Shown here: piece after piece, positions 46,601 to 58,913 of the stretch | How the letters are laid out: each line of letters opens with the position of its first letter | How positions within the stretch are numbered: position 1 is the stretch's first letter | Source: Locusta migratoria | Taxonomy: Eukaryota; Arthropoda; Insecta; Orthoptera; Acrididae | DNA length: 64,000 bases | NCBI GenBank assembly: GCA_026315105.1 | Contig: CM048755.1 | Span: forward strand, 761,379,301-761,443,300 | Direction of reading: 5' to 3' | Translations under genes and position numbers: made by a program | The notes under the pieces: model-generated | Database searches by the model: none | What the model was told of the DNA's origin: nothing | Seen by the model: the letters and a program-made list of their open reading frames with translations, nothing else

Positions 46601-46954
46601 AAGAACAGCCAGGGACGCTAACCGCTTGTTGCTGTGACCGGCGGCCAGTGCACACGTGACCAGCAGCAGCTCTCCATTGTACGGTAACCGGCTATTTAAT
46701 AGAAGCGACTTATTTTCATTTCGTGTGTGCTTTCTTTTATAGTTCTTAAATCCTTAGTGTGCTTGCGTGTTTATCTACTAAGAATCGCGTTTAGTTGTCA
46801 GTTCAGTTGCTATTTTGATTTATTAGCTCGCGTGTATATTTTTCAGATTCGCCGGTAATAAACAGTTTAGTGTCAGATCCATATCTTTCGAAGCTGTTTA
46901 ATAAACTTCTGTGTCCTCAGACCTACTTACTTGGAAAAAACAAAGGTTTTTAGA
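46601..46954 (+). other. probable 5' untranslated region of the LINE
   Basis: Leads into the LINE ORF without stop-free text. The element's true 5' end is not marked by any repeat I can see, so the left limit is a guess. Confidence 0.3.
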
Positions 46955-48997
46955 ATGGCTAGGAACTGTGACTGCTGCGAACGGATGGAGGCAGAGTTGG
47001 TGACTCTTCGCTCGCAGCTTCAGGCGGCGTTGGCTTCGCTGGCAACGCTTGAAACTGCGGTGGGTGGGCGCCGCTGTTGTGGGCCGCTCGCGGGGGTACA
47101 GCAGACGCTCTGTGCGTCTGCTGTGCCTACCGATCGGCCTTCGGATGTGGCCAGCCCGCTCACTGCCCGCGAGGAGGTAGCCCCCCCAATACGTGGTGGA
47201 TTGGGAGGTCTCAGCGCGTGTTGGGCGGTTCTGCGACCGTGTGGGCTGCAGATTCTCGACTTGCGTCAAAGGGTGGTGGGTTTTCGGGTTCAGCTAAATA
47301 GGTCAGGAGTCCACTATACTCAGGAAGCGGCTACACGGGTAGCGGGGGCTGTATGGCGTGGACTGGGCGGATTTTTTAGGTTAGAAGGCCTCGGGAATAC
47401 ACAAAATGGGTTTCAGTCTCAAAGGGGGCTGGCCAGACACAGGAAGAAAGCAAATCTAGAAAACATTGGTATAACAGTTGTAAATTGTCGTAGCTATATT
47501 GGGAAAGTTCCAGAGCTCCAAGCGCTGATAGAAAGTACTGAGGCACAAATCGTTATAGGTTCTGAGAGCTGGCTGATGCCTGAGATAAGTTCGGCCGAAA
47601 TTTTTTCAAAGGGCCAAATGGTCTTCAGAAAGGATAGAATAAATAAAGTAGGGGGTGGAGTGTTTATTGCTGTTACTAACGGTTTATCCTGCAGCGAAAT
47701 TGAGGCAGATACTTCCTGTGAGTTGGTCTGGGTAGAGGTTATTCCTGACAACCGGAATAAATTAATAATTGGATCTTTTTATCGGCCCCCTGACTCAGAC
47801 GATGCGGTTGCCGAAATGTTCAAAGAAAGCTGGAATCACATTTCAAATAGGTATCCGAAGCATACTGTTATAATCGGTGGCGATTTTAATTTACACTCGA
47901 TATGTTGGCATAATTACGTATTCAAAACCGGCGGCAAATATAAAACATCGTCCGAAATAGTTCTGAATGCTTTTTCTGAAAACTACTTCGAACAGTTAGT
48001 TCATGAACCCACTAGAATAGTAAATGGTTGCGAAAATACCCTTGATCTCCTAGCAACAAATAATCCTGAGCTAGTAAAGAGCATCAAAACAGATACAGGG
48101 ATTAGCGAACATCGAGCTGTAGTAGCGAGACTGAATGTCGAAATGCCCAAATGCACCAAAAATAAACGAAAAATATATCTATTCAATAAAGCAGATAAAA
48201 ATTCGCTTCACGCTTTCCTCAGTGATAGTCTCCAGTCTTTCAAAACTAAAAATGCGAGTGTAGATCAGGTGTGGCTTACTTTCAAAGACATAATATCAGT
48301 AGCAATCGAGAGATTTATACCAAATAAATTAATAAAAGAGGGGGCTGACCCCCCGTGGTACACAAAACAGGTCAGATCACTGTTGCAGAAACAAAGAAAA
48401 ACGCATGCAAAATTTAAAAAGACACAGCATCCACAAGACTGGCAATCTTTTACTGAAACTCGCAACCTAGCGCGGACTTTAATGCGAGAAGCCTATAGTA
48501 GTTACCACAACGAAATCCTGTCTCGTAATCTTGCAGAAAAACCAAAGAAATTCTGGTCATATGTGAAGTACACTAGCGGCAAAACACAAACAATACCTTC
48601 ACTACGCGATAGCAATGGTAATACTACCGATGACAGTACTGCTAAGGCAGAATTACTAAACACAGCTTTCCGAAATTCTTTCACCAAAGAAGACGAAGTG
48701 AACATTCCAATATTTAGTCCAGGAACAGCTGCCAGCATGCGAAACTTAGAAGTAGATGTTCCTGGAGTAGTAAAACAACTGAAGTCACTAAACAAAAATA
48801 AATCTTCCGGGCCAGATTGTATACCAACTAGATTCCTCGCAGAGTATGCTGATGCAATAGCTCCGTACTTAGCTATAATTTACAACCGATCACTCAGCGA
48901 AAGATCCGTACCCAAATACTGGAAAATTGCCCAAGTTACTCCAATATTCAAGAAAGGAACAGGAGTGATCCCCAAAATTACAGGCCTATCTCATTGA
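46955..48997 (+). pseudogene. LINE polyprotein part 1: Cys/coiled-coil N-terminus, AP endonuclease, RT start
   Basis: ATG at 46,955 starts a 680-residue frame. Residues 1-40 have a CDCC cluster and a leucine-rich coiled coil. A linker follows, then an AP-type endonuclease at about 170-395 with N177, E204, the D310/N312 pair in GGDFN, and S384/H386 in ISEHR. This enzyme nicks the target DNA. The stretch from about 450 onward (WYTKQVRSLL, 'KPKKFWSYVK', 'KSSGPDCIPTRF') is the bridge to RT. The frame ends just after the first RT block (VTPIFKKG): a single-base loss near 48,955-48,970 shifts the rest of RT into the next frame. The sequence is otherwise clean, so the copy is young. It belongs to the CR1/L2-like group of the jockey superfamily. 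Confidence 0.88.
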
Positions 48998-50196
48998 CGT
49001 CGATTTGCAGTAGGATTTTGGAACATATACTTTGTTCGAATATTATTAACTACCTCGAAGAGAACGACCTATTAACCAGTAGTCAACACGGATTCAGAAA
49101 GTATCACTCTTGCGAAACACAGCTTGCCCTTTATTCACATGAAGTATTAAGTGCCATCGACAAGGGATCTCAAATCGATTCCATATTTCTGGATTTCAGG
49201 AAGGCTTTTGACACTGTACCCCACAAGCGGCTTCTTATGAAATTGCGTGCTTATGGAATATCTCCCCAATTGTGCGATTGGATTCACGATTTCCTATCAG
49301 AAAGAACACAGTTCGTTGTAATTGACGGTAAGTCATCGAGTAAAACAGAAGTGATATCTGGCGTTCCACAGGGAAGCGTTATAGGTCCATTACTCTTCCT
49401 CGTGTTTATAAACGATTTAGGAGACAATCTGAATAGCTCCCTTAGACTGTTCGCGGATGATGCTGTCGTTTATCGGTTAGTGAAGTCAATTGAGGATCAA
49501 AAGCAACTGCAAATCGATTTAGACAAAATTTCTGCATGGTGCGAAAATTGGCAATTGACACTAAATAAAGAAAAGTGTGAAGTAATACACATGACCACTA
49601 AAAGAAATCCGCTGAACTTTAATTACGCGATAAATCAATCAAACCTTAAGGTCGTAGATTCTATCAAATACCTAGGAGCTACAATTACGAACAACTTTGA
49701 CTGGAGAGAACACATAGAAAATATTGTGGGGAAGGCGAACCAAAGGTTACGTTTCATCGGCAGAACGCTTCGAAGATGCACCAGCTCCACCAAAGAGACT
49801 GCCTACATCACACTTGTGCGTCCTCTCCTGGAGTACTGTTGCCCCTTGTGGGACCCTCACCAGGTGGGACTGACGGAAGACATTGAGAAGGTTCAGAGAA
49901 GGGCAGCTCGTTTTGTTTTATCACGTTACGGGGGGGAAAGCGTCACGGAAATGTTGCAAGAATTGGGGTGGAAATCATTAAAAGAAAGACGTTATTCATT
50001 GCGGCGTGATCTGTTTGCGAAGTTTCAATCACCGACTTTTAGTTCTGAATGTGAAAATATTTTGCTAGCACCCACCTACTTAGGGAGACATGACCATCCC
50101 ATTAAAATAAGAGAAATCAAATCGAAAACGGAACGATTTAGGTGTTGTTTCTTCCCGCGCGCTATTAGAGAATGGAACGGTAGAGAAAAGTTATGA
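48974..50196 (+). pseudogene. LINE polyprotein part 2: reverse transcriptase and C-terminus
   Basis: Continues part 1 in another frame up to the stop at 50,196; the ATG at 48,994 is internal, not a start. RT blocks are in order: NYRPISL, QHGFRKYHSC, LDFRKAFDTV (first catalytic Asp), GVPQGSVIGP, and LFADDAVV with the two catalytic Asp. After these come the thumb and a C-terminal tail ending in 'RAIREWNG'. There are no stops in 400 codons. With part 1 the element lacks only one base to be open throughout. Confidence 0.9.
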
Positions 50197-50262
50197 AAGT
50201 GGTTAATGAACCCTCTGCCAGGCACTTTAATGTGATTTGCAGAGTATCTATGTAGACGTAGA
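50197..50262 (+). repeat. LINE 3' untranslated region and tail
   Basis: A short 3' UTR ending 'GCAGAGTATCTATGTAGACGTAGATC', the TATGTAGA-type terminus shared in reverse by the copies at 50,339 and 35,490 (first ~20 bases quoted only as motif). No poly(A). Confidence 0.6.
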
Positions 50263-50338
50263 TCACTAGCTGTGGCACACAATGCGTCAATAACGACGAA
50301 TATAGGTAACCGTCTGTAGTGGAAAAATTATGCTATAT

Positions 50339-50935
50339 TACATCTACATACATACTCCGCAATCCACCGTAAGGTGCGTGGCGGAGGGTACACTGTACCA
50401 CCACTAGGCATTTCCTTTCCTATTCCACTCCCAAACTGAACGAGGAAAAAAAAAAAAAAAGAATGCCTGTATGCCTCAGTACGAGCCCTAATTTCTCTTG
50501 TATTTTTGATCATTACGCGAAATGTAAGTAGGCGACAGGAAGATCGTACTACACTCAGCTTGAAATTCCGGCCCTCTAAATTTCCTCAACAGAATTTCTC
50601 GAAAAGAACTTCGTCTTTCCTCCAGCGATCCCCATTCGAGTTCCCGGAGCATTTCCGTGACACTCCCGTATTGGTCTAACCTACTAGTAACGAAGCTAGC
50701 TGCTCGCCTCTGAACTGCTTCTATGTCTTCCTTTAAACTGATCTGCTGCGGGTCCCAAACACTTGAGCAATGCTGAAGCGTTTTATACGCGGTATCCTTT
50801 ACAGATGAAGTACGTTTCCCAAAATTCCCCCAGTACACCGAAGTCGTCTGTCCGCCTTACTCACAACTGACGTTACATGTTCGTTCCATTTCATATCGCT
50901 CTGCAATATTACGCCTCGATATTTGAATGAAATAA
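50339..50935 (-). pseudogene. CR1-like LINE 3' fragment, reverse
   Basis: Plus-strand 'TACATCTACATACATACTCC' opens the fragment's 3' end. The minus-strand frame 50,488-50,838 carries the RT C-terminal part (HCSSVWDPQQ ... VQRRAASFV ... 'EERRSSFREILL'). It closely matches 35,520-36,080, so it belongs to the same subfamily. An A14-15 run near 50,446-50,460 breaks the last frame. Confidence 0.85.
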
Positions 50936-53663
50936 TGTGTAGTGAAAACTTATCTTCCATGTTGTTTTGCACTTAGATAGGTGACTTGTCACGCGTTGAC
51001 GTGTTTCAGTGCCCTGGTGAAGCAGACAGAAGATGAGCTCAGATTACGTTGTAACGCGCCATTGGCCGGTATGTAAATATTGGGTTGTACGTATTAGTGA
51101 TGTTAGAAGCCATATTAGGATGTATAACCGTCATCATCACCAGAACGGTTTAATGGAACACACAGAAACAAATCAGAGGTGAACTGCCGAATTTCTTATG
51201 TGTTGAAAGACGACTGTCTGTCGTATTCCATATATTTTTGTATAGTTTCTGTAAAGTTATAATTTATTTGATGTCGCTAGATTATCATTTTGTTAAAACT
51301 TAAACCCCACCCTTTTCAAGGCTTGAGGAATAGTATTTTTATTTCATGTGTTAAAATATTAGTTAATATTATAAGGTTTTTCTTATTTTATTGTGTTAAT
51401 AATTTATTATTATAGTAATTAATGTAACGTAAGTACGGCTTCTTCCTGTGTGAATGTGCAGTTGTACTTTGAAGTGTGTGCGCGAATCAATGACTGTCTG
51501 AATGTTGGGAGTGATAGCTCGCTTTGCATCGTTCACTCTGGCTCAGTGTCGATAGATGCTGAGGTGACCAAAGAGGTTTCCACACCCTTTGGTTGCGGGC
51601 TAGTTATCGGACCTATTCACTCTCCGTCCCACCACCGCTTTTTCTTGTATTTTCCGGTTTCCGGTCGCTTTCCCGCGGCCCGGTGGCCGCATGGTGATTC
51701 AGTCTCGCCTGGTCGTCTGGTGAGGTAAGGTTGGTTCTGCTCTTGTTTCTGGAGATGGTAGCGTTTCATTGACTAGCACGTTTAACTTTGATTCATGAAC
51801 TTAGAATCACTGCTTGGAATATTTTCTCCCATCGTGTGCGGAAATGTGTTCTAGTTTTTCAATTCAGTAATTTCCAATAGATAAACGCGGTGTGTGTGAT
51901 TCTAGTTGCAGTTTGATAACAGCCTGATATGTTAAAACCTTTTGTGATCATGTGGCGGTGTATGAACTCTGTGCAAATACTTTCTAGCTTTGTGGGGCCC
52001 GATTTCTAGAAGGTGATATGTTCATTTTATACAGTGCATGTAAAATTCTTCTCATCGTTTCCTTCTGTGAGTGATATGTGTTCCACGTGGTTGGTTCCTA
52101 GAACAAAGCCATGAGCTTCAACTCTTGTGTGTTCCATGCCCATCAGGCAAGTAAGTATGCGGGTATCCTTCTATCCTTCTGATTTCCACTAATATTTTGC
52201 GATCTTCTCTTCCCGCTTATTTTAATTCTGGCGTTTGTTCTCCGACTTATAGTACGAACCCTGTCGGTGTCAATAATTCTCTCTGAGCCTTGTACAACCT
52301 CCTTCAATAGCTTCCTTATGTAATTCTGAACATTTCTCTGGGTTGCATGCCGTAATTCTTATTTTCTTTTTCCGACTTTGTGATTATTTCATTTTTGTTG
52401 CTTTTCTGGGACTGGACGTCATCCGTCTCTGTAATCGCCCCCTATCGAGTTTGGCTGTATTTCATTCGCTTCCTTATATAATTCTAAGCATTTCTATGGG
52501 TTGCATGCTTTAGTTAATTTTCTTTATTTTTCGGAAACTGATTTTATTAATTTTTATCGGTTTTCGGAACCACGTGGGTCCGAGTTCCGACTTCCGGGGT
52601 TTGCAGCTAGTCGCCTGAGTTCACGCCACTTCTCACTTGAAACAAGTACCTAGATAAATTGCTAACAGGCTGCTACTTAAGAATCCACCGTGATTTTGTA
52701 TAATGAATCGACTTTCAACCACTTCACCTTCAGCGGAGTGCGTTCATGTAACTTAGCCGTGTTTCACCGTTAGCGTATTTGCTCGCGGTACAATACAGAT
52801 GTAATTTAACTTGCTGTACACACGCACCATCGTAAAACAGGGACTGATGACCGTTGCAGTTTGGGCCCCCTTAAACATCCATCGTAAAATAGGCACGACA
52901 GACCAGGTCCAGCTTCAGAGTGTTTGTGTATTGTGTTTTGTGCTACCTCCGACTTGTTGAATTTCGCCTACGATAGCGGCGCCTGCTTCCGCCTCGTCTC
53001 AGCACGCTGTTTTTGGTGACTTTCGCTGTGGATTGCGTGTGTGTGAGAGAATGAGAGTTGTTTGTGAATCATTACCCTCAGTATCGTTTAGTCTTGTATA
53101 ATTTAGGCTGGACACCATCCGCATTAATTCATATAAGAGATGCATTTTTCTTATATTAACAAAATTGGTTCCCCATTTTGCTCGTTTTTATCTAATTAAA
53201 CAAATTTAAGTTCAACATAATCTATAAGTTGCCTATAAATTGTAGTTTTAGAGCATCTTCCCTCTTTTATTTAATATTGTTTCACAAGTGCTGAAAAAAA
53301 GATCAGATGCTAATTTTCATAAGTGTAAATTCCGTTGCGCCTTAAATGTTTCCTAGCCACCTTTCTAAGATAACTTTAATTGTGGTGACTTGCTTATTAA
53401 TGTCTGTGTGTAATGACATGTGAGCTGCTATGTATATAGACCACTTTAGTATTAACTTCCTGTTATTGAAGTAATTGAAACGAGTCAGTTCTCAGTTTGG
53501 GTCAATTTGGATTTTGTAGCAGGGAGTAATCAGTAGTTCACACGGACCTTATTTGCTATTTTTAGTGATAAAACAAAGCTCTTGTTACGTACAGTGGTCG
53601 ACTTTTATGTGGCTTACCGCTGCCAGGATTCGCTCTTCTGACGGGTCTTCTATTTAATGAAAT

Positions 53664-53665
<2 letters not shown>
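50936..53665. other. unassigned, with a local duplication
   Basis: No gene recognised. A 70-bp segment near 52,306-52,375 is repeated at about 52,467-52,535 (shared 'gcttccttat.taattct.a.catttct.tgggttgcatgc'). The region may include the leader or LTR of the gag element starting at 53,987, but no LTR pair could be identified. Confidence 0.4.

Positions 53666-53699
<34 letters not shown>
53666..53699 (+). repeat. poly(T)34 tract
   Basis: Thirty-four consecutive T. Confidence 0.95.
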
Positions 53700-53702
<3 letters not shown>

Positions 53703-54288
53703 TTAAATGCGTGTGGGAATATTGTTAATTTTTTTTCCTTTCCCTCCCAATGGATGAATGTGTGAGATTAGCAGCGCGCATTAATCTATTTCCTTTTTGT
53801 GTTTTCAGCACATCTCTCAGTGTATTTCTTGCGTATTTTTTGGGAGGGTTATTTTATTTAATTGTTTTTGTAAAAAGAGCGCAGCCACAGTGCATTGCGA
53901 GTGAAGGTTTTACTTCGTGTTTTATTACGCGGTCTTTGTTAGGCTATTCTTGTGTTTGTTACTTCTGTTCATAATTACTTGTGACGATGGAGAATAGTTC
54001 TGCCTCGTCTGTTTCAACTCGCTCTAGGCGTTTAAACCAAAGTCGTCTATGTCAGATCTTTCCACAGAAAGGGAAAGAGTAGCGAGTACAGACGGTCGCG
54101 TTCCCGTTGAAATCGCGACTTGTTTAAACATGGACGCGGCCGGAAGTGAAGGCAGGGGCGAACAAAGCGAACCGCATACCAATATGTCGGTTTCTGATAC
54201 TGCGGAAACTAGTTCAACCAGTGTTACTAGGCTCGTGTGCGTATCTGATACGACACTAAGTACCTCATGCCCTTCATGAGAGAAATAA

Positions 54289-54433
54289 AAAAATGTTCAA
54301 ATGTTTGTAGAGCTTAAGGGACTTAACTACGGGGTCATCAGACCTTTAATTTACAAACTACATATGCACTAGGTGATACTAGAGACGGCACAAACATCCA
54401 TGCCCGAGGGGGGATTCGAACCCCCGACGGGGA
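54289..54433 (-). repeat. tRNA-derived SINE (first family) inside gag
   Basis: Reverse copy: 'atgttcaaatgtttgtagagctt' through 'ggggtcatcag' to the antisense head with B box GGATTCGAACC near 54,412-54,422. The 5' part of the head is missing. It separates the gag N-terminus from the coiled coil. Confidence 0.75.
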
Positions 54434-54454
54434 ACAGTAATGAAAACAGGAATG

Positions 54455-54695
54455 GAAGCGCAAAATGCTTCTGCTCTGGAATTAAAAACAGGGATGGATG
54501 CGCAGAATTCTTCTGTTCTGGAAATAAAAGCAGAAATGAAATCAGAAGTAGGTTCCACGAGGGAAGCGCAAAATGCTTCTGTTCTGGAGCTAAAAGCAGA
54601 ATTAAAAGCAGGGATGGAAGCGCAAAATGCTTCAGTCCAGGTCGAACTTGTTAAGGTTCCTGCACAATGCCGGGAGGCGCAAACTAATAGCGTTC
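54455..54695 (+). repeat. coding tandem repeat, about 42-60 bp units
   Basis: Four to five copies of a unit starting 'AQNASVLELK' (variants AQNASALELK, AQNSSVLEIK, AQNASVQVEL, AQTNSVQV) at about 54,457, 54,502, 54,565 and 54,613. A second repeat pair 'LEERVELVKTEVHS'/'LNERVDLVD' follows at 54,855-54,920. Heptad spacing indicates an extendable coiled coil. Confidence 0.8.
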
Positions 54696-55955
54696 AGGTT
54701 ATTAACAATAATCTGGCTGGGTTGCACACCGATGTAGTGCAGCTAGTTCAGGAGGTAGCAATGTATGGTATCTCAGAAAACGCGACCAAAATGTCAGGCA
54801 ATGCAGAAGCTATATCTGCCCTCTCTGATCGTGTAGATACTAAAATCCACTCTCTTGAGGAGAGAGTCGAATTAGTTAAGACTGAGGTCCACTCTCTTAA
54901 CGAGAGAGTCGATTTGGTAGATGGTCGGCCGAAAACGCGTACCCATGGACTAGGCGCATGCACAGCTGAACTAGGCATGAGCTTTGAAGAACTGGCCACC
55001 TCGGTGGCGCAGCTTCTACAGACAGCGGGAGACAGGGCAGCTCCCGCTGTTGTAAATGTTCGCGACTTACTCCGATACAAAGAACAACAGTGGGAAATTA
55101 ACCATAGGCGTTGCGATGTGGCGGCCGAGTTAGAAGAACTTGTGGAAGTCAGTTCTATCATTCCAACCGCAGAGATGATTTGGCTTTTGAGGAGGAGGAC
55201 GTTGAAGCTCTGCGTGCCCATCCTCCCATAAGGGAAAGACCGAATCGAATGCCTGTGCGAGAGCCAGTGCAGGCATTTGATTATAACCACTTTCTCACCG
55301 TATAAAAGTACCAGGTCTTCCGAAACTCTGCAAGCGGGATACACCCACGTGTGTGGCTAGTGCAATTCGATTACTCTCTGCTTCCGAACTGGTCAGAAAG
55401 ACAGAAATTCGAGTATGCGTGCGGATATCTCGAGTGGGGGCCGCCTAGCGGATGCGACCTCTCTTAAGATATTGCCGCTACTACGATGATTTTAGGGAAC
55501 ATTTCCTGTTTGCCTACTGGTCGGAGAGGCAACAGGAACGAGTAAAAAGCAGCATTCTAATGATGCCCCACTTTGCTAACGGCAATTGCAGGAGTAACGG
55601 AGAATTCTCTCAAGGAATGATGCAGAGAAATCAATTCCTCGACTACCTATACCCTCCGTGTGAATTGACAAGAATTTTTGCGTCGAAGCTCCCACAAAAT
55701 GTGCATAATGCCGTCCTTGCGGAAAGCTGCAAGGAGGACATTAAGTCCTTTCAGGCTTATCTGGAGGACTTAGAATATGACAAAGATTACAATCCTAGCA
55801 GAGATGGCAATCGCTCTTCTAGGAGAAGGAATCGAGGCGACAATAGCACTAGGAACAACCGCACGGAAAGTAATAGCAGTGCAGAGTCCGGTCCTTCCAA
55901 CGCTGAGAATCAGCTGCAGCTTAGGAACGGTCACGGTTATTGGTGTGGTAAGTGA

Positions 55956-56578
55956 GAAAACAAGCACCGAACAGTAATATAGGCTACTGGCCCGATAAAG
56001 GCTCGTGAAAACCTCACGACCCACCAACAGAAGACGTGGAAATCCTGTCCGCCGACCCATGCCATAGCAAATTGAATGATCCTGGTCCTAGCAAAAGCCA
56101 GTGATAATTTTCTGTAGTTGATTGTCACTTGATCAACCTGCTTGGAAAGGAGCATATATGCCTATTTGTGTCATAAGTTTTGTGTAATTTTCTGTTTACT
56201 GAGGTAAATTTAAGTGATATTCTTACCACTCATGTCATTTGTATTTGTAGATTTAGGCTGTATTTAGAACGTCTTTTGTAGTGTTTTCTTTGGATGGTTT
56301 GTCTTAATAGTGTACTTTGTTATTTGTGTCCTTTGTATATGTATGTGTCTGTTGTGCGATTTCATTTCGCCATAACGCATCTTCATGTTGTATCCGTGTT
56401 TTGTGTACTATACGGTACACGCCGATATTGGGGTGGATAACAGCAACTTGCCAGTTCCATCTGGTAGGCTGTTCAACGTACGGTTCCTTGACTCTCCGTT
56501 TTGTACATAAAAAAATTATTAGTTTGACATGTTCAAGTGTCTCTGTTAGCTATAAGGCTGCCTGCCTCAAATAGTCCC

Positions 56579-56609
<31 letters not shown>

Positions 56610-58452
56610 GTCCATGCTTTTATCTTTTTGCTTCCATTGTGAGGATTGATGGTGCATAATCAAAGTTCTTTAGGCCATGTTAAGAATTTTATTGCGTATA
56701 TTTTTTTATATCTTGTTTATGATAATTTGTGTCCCTGTATATCATTTTAAGTTCGTATGCTCTTTTTCACTGTGCGTGAAACTAGCCTTGTTTAGCAAGT
56801 GCTTTACTGTAAATTTGATATCGGCAATCTTCCCGTTAGGTAGCATGTTTATACGATGCCGTGGTAGACGCCAACGCCGTAATTCATAGGATTTTTAGTT
56901 GCACGTAGATGCACTATGGTGTTAATGCTCAGGAGTCTAGATAATTTTGTCTAGGGATTGTCAGTTTGAATAACAGGAGGTCTGCGATTCGACTGGACGA
57001 CGGTAGCGGCAGAGCACTAACGAAGGGGTTCATCAAAATTTCATTGACAATATACACCCTGGCTTATTAATAGAACCAACTTATATTTTTCAGAAACGTT
57101 TTGCAGGGAAATTTTGTAAATTAAAGGACGGAGCGTGATCTATAGAAGAGGCCAGAAGAACATTCACAAGAGGGCAGAATCACAGATGTCAGGAAATACA
57201 AACAAAAATAAAAGGAGCAATCTCCAGGTCAAGGAGCCGTCCGCGCTACATGTACCATGACACCTGAATTTCTAACATCGATAGGAAACTCTAATCTCCA
57301 TTTTTTGTTTTGCAGAATAATTTTTGAAAAAAAAAATTAAGTTACCCTGTAAGTCAATGTTACCTTAGATTATTTTATTCACTTAGTATTGTTTAACTTG
57401 TGTAAATTTGTAGTATTTATTTTATGTGATTGCACACTTGATCATGTTTTGTCTTTTTTATTTCCAAGATGTACTACTTTTTTTGTTAATATGTGTCATG
57501 GTTTTATCTCGCTTCTGCATGAGCTATTTTCGTAAGACTGTTTCCAGGCCCTAACCACGAATTTGCGGCGTAGGAACCAGACCAAGGGCTCAAGAAAACT
57601 CCCTCTCCTCTTCGCGCTGTAATTAGTTAGTTAGGTTGCACCCAGGCAGTAGGTAGTTATGCAGTAGTTAGTTTGCGTAGTGTTGCATAGAGCTTGTTAG
57701 TGAATTTTTTTTCATAGCGCTGCATGTTGCATGAGTAAAAATAGCTTTGCTTCACTAACACTAACCCTGAGAGTCCTGACTTAAAGTTTAAGTTATTGAT
57801 TACAAATATATTATGTTCAATGAGATATTAAGTTAGAGGATAAACTATTATTCTTCTATTATTATGTGTTATTTCTATGTAATATGTCAATTTTTGTGTT
57901 TCGCCCTTCAATTAATGGGAAGTAGAATTTTTTGTATATATCTATGAACATTGTATCCTTAATGTTAAAATATTTATTAAGGGCTAAGGGCTTAGACGTT
58001 GTGGTCGCCATATGGCTAATTTAAATGAATTTTTTGTTGCTGTATACCTATAAGGGTTCTAATTTTAAAATGTTTTTCTATGAACCTCTATCGAGGTTAT
58101 TTGTATTTTTGTTAAATGCTTTGTTTTAAATGAGAAGGCACTCCACGCTTGTACCACGATGGAGTTACTCGTAAGTTTAATATGTCTTGTGGTAACATGG
58201 TGCCCGAAAGTGTTGGCAGATATCTGAGGGTGTCTGAGGCCAAGACGGAGACATGCGTCCGTGGACTTGACGCCCGCTTCGCACCAGGCAGCGGTGCGAG
58301 ACCAACCTGGGAGTTAGCAGGGTCCACGGGGAGGCGGAAGACGAGCGGCCGCCCTGCCCAAAACTGCTAACTGCGACTCCAGCCGGCTACACAAACTACG
58401 CGACCGGCCGGAAACACAATGCCACCAACCCTCAGCGTGCACAAAAGAGTTG
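55956..58452. other. unassigned, may include the lost 3' part of the gag element
   Basis: AT-rich, with C11-T23 at 56,576-56,609. No pol-like text on either strand. The last part (about 58,150-58,450) is GC-richer but has no recognisable frame. Confidence 0.45.
56576..56609 (+). repeat. (C)11(T)23 tract
   Basis: Pure pyrimidine run, eleven C then twenty-three T. Confidence 0.95.
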
Positions 58453-58462
58453 GGTGATTAGC

Positions 58463-58663
58463 AAAAAATGTTCAAATGTTTGTCAAGCTTATGGGACGTA
58501 ACTACGGGGTCATCAGTCCCTGAACTTATAAACTAATTATGAACTACTTACGAACTAGGACGGCACAAATATCCATGCCCGAAGGGGGATTCGAACCCCC
58601 GACCGTAGTGGCCGTGCTGACCGTGACTGGAGCGCCTCAGTCCCCTCGGCCACAGCGGCCGGC
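58463..58663 (-). repeat. full-length tRNA-derived SINE (first family), reverse
   Basis: From 'aaaaaatgttcaaatgtttg' to the complete antisense head ending 'ctcggccacagcggccggc' (A box region near 58,645-58,660; B box GGATTCGAACC near 58,589-58,599). Flanks GGTGATTAGC (58,453-58,462) and GGTGCTTAGC (58,666-58,675) are the target duplication with one mismatch. Confidence 0.9.
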
Positions 58664-58675
58664 CTGGTGCTTAGC

Positions 58676-58898
58676 AGCAACACACAAGCTGCGCTGGTGC
58701 CCAGCCACCCTGGCCCGCTAATCTTTTCTGGGGGTCAACCTCCGCAGCCACCCAAGCACTTGCCAGGCCGCCTGTCACGGGTACAAGAGACACCAGACTT
58801 GCGGACAGGTGCACTAACCACACCTTGCTACTCACGTCGGATGCAGTTGAATAGCTGAGGAAGAGACACTAAAGTAAAAGTATTTTCTTATGTGTGCG
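58676..58898. other. spacer between two inverted SINEs
   Basis: GC-rich text continuing from about 58,200, apparently one older sequence split by the reverse SINE. No gene recognised. Confidence 0.4.
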
Positions 58899-58913
58899 GA
58901 TTTTAGCGTCCAC

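Larger units (their letters stand above)
53987..55955 (+). pseudogene. LTR-retrotransposon gag, decayed, with SINE insertion
   Basis: ATG 53,987 starts a Ser/Arg-rich N-terminus that shifts frame by about 54,050 and continues to 54,279. After a SINE, frame 54,440-55,231 encodes an almost pure coiled coil. A capsid region follows across frame breaks: about 55,230-55,440 ('VQAFDYNHFL', then FRNSASGIHPRVWLVQFDYS and LPNWSERQKFEYACGYLEW), then 55,452-55,955 (FREHFLFAYWSERQQ, 'QFLDYLYPPCELTRIFASKLP'). It ends in a basic Arg/Ser/Asn-rich tail and a partial knuckle 'GHGYWCGK' before the stop. Domain order fits a gag of a Ty3/gypsy-like element. No protease, RT or integrase follows within 2 kb. Confidence 0.7.

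Noticed and set aside
54748..55344. 198-codon minus-strand frame
   Set aside because: Antisense shadow of the gag coiled coil, whose heptads explain the lack of stops.
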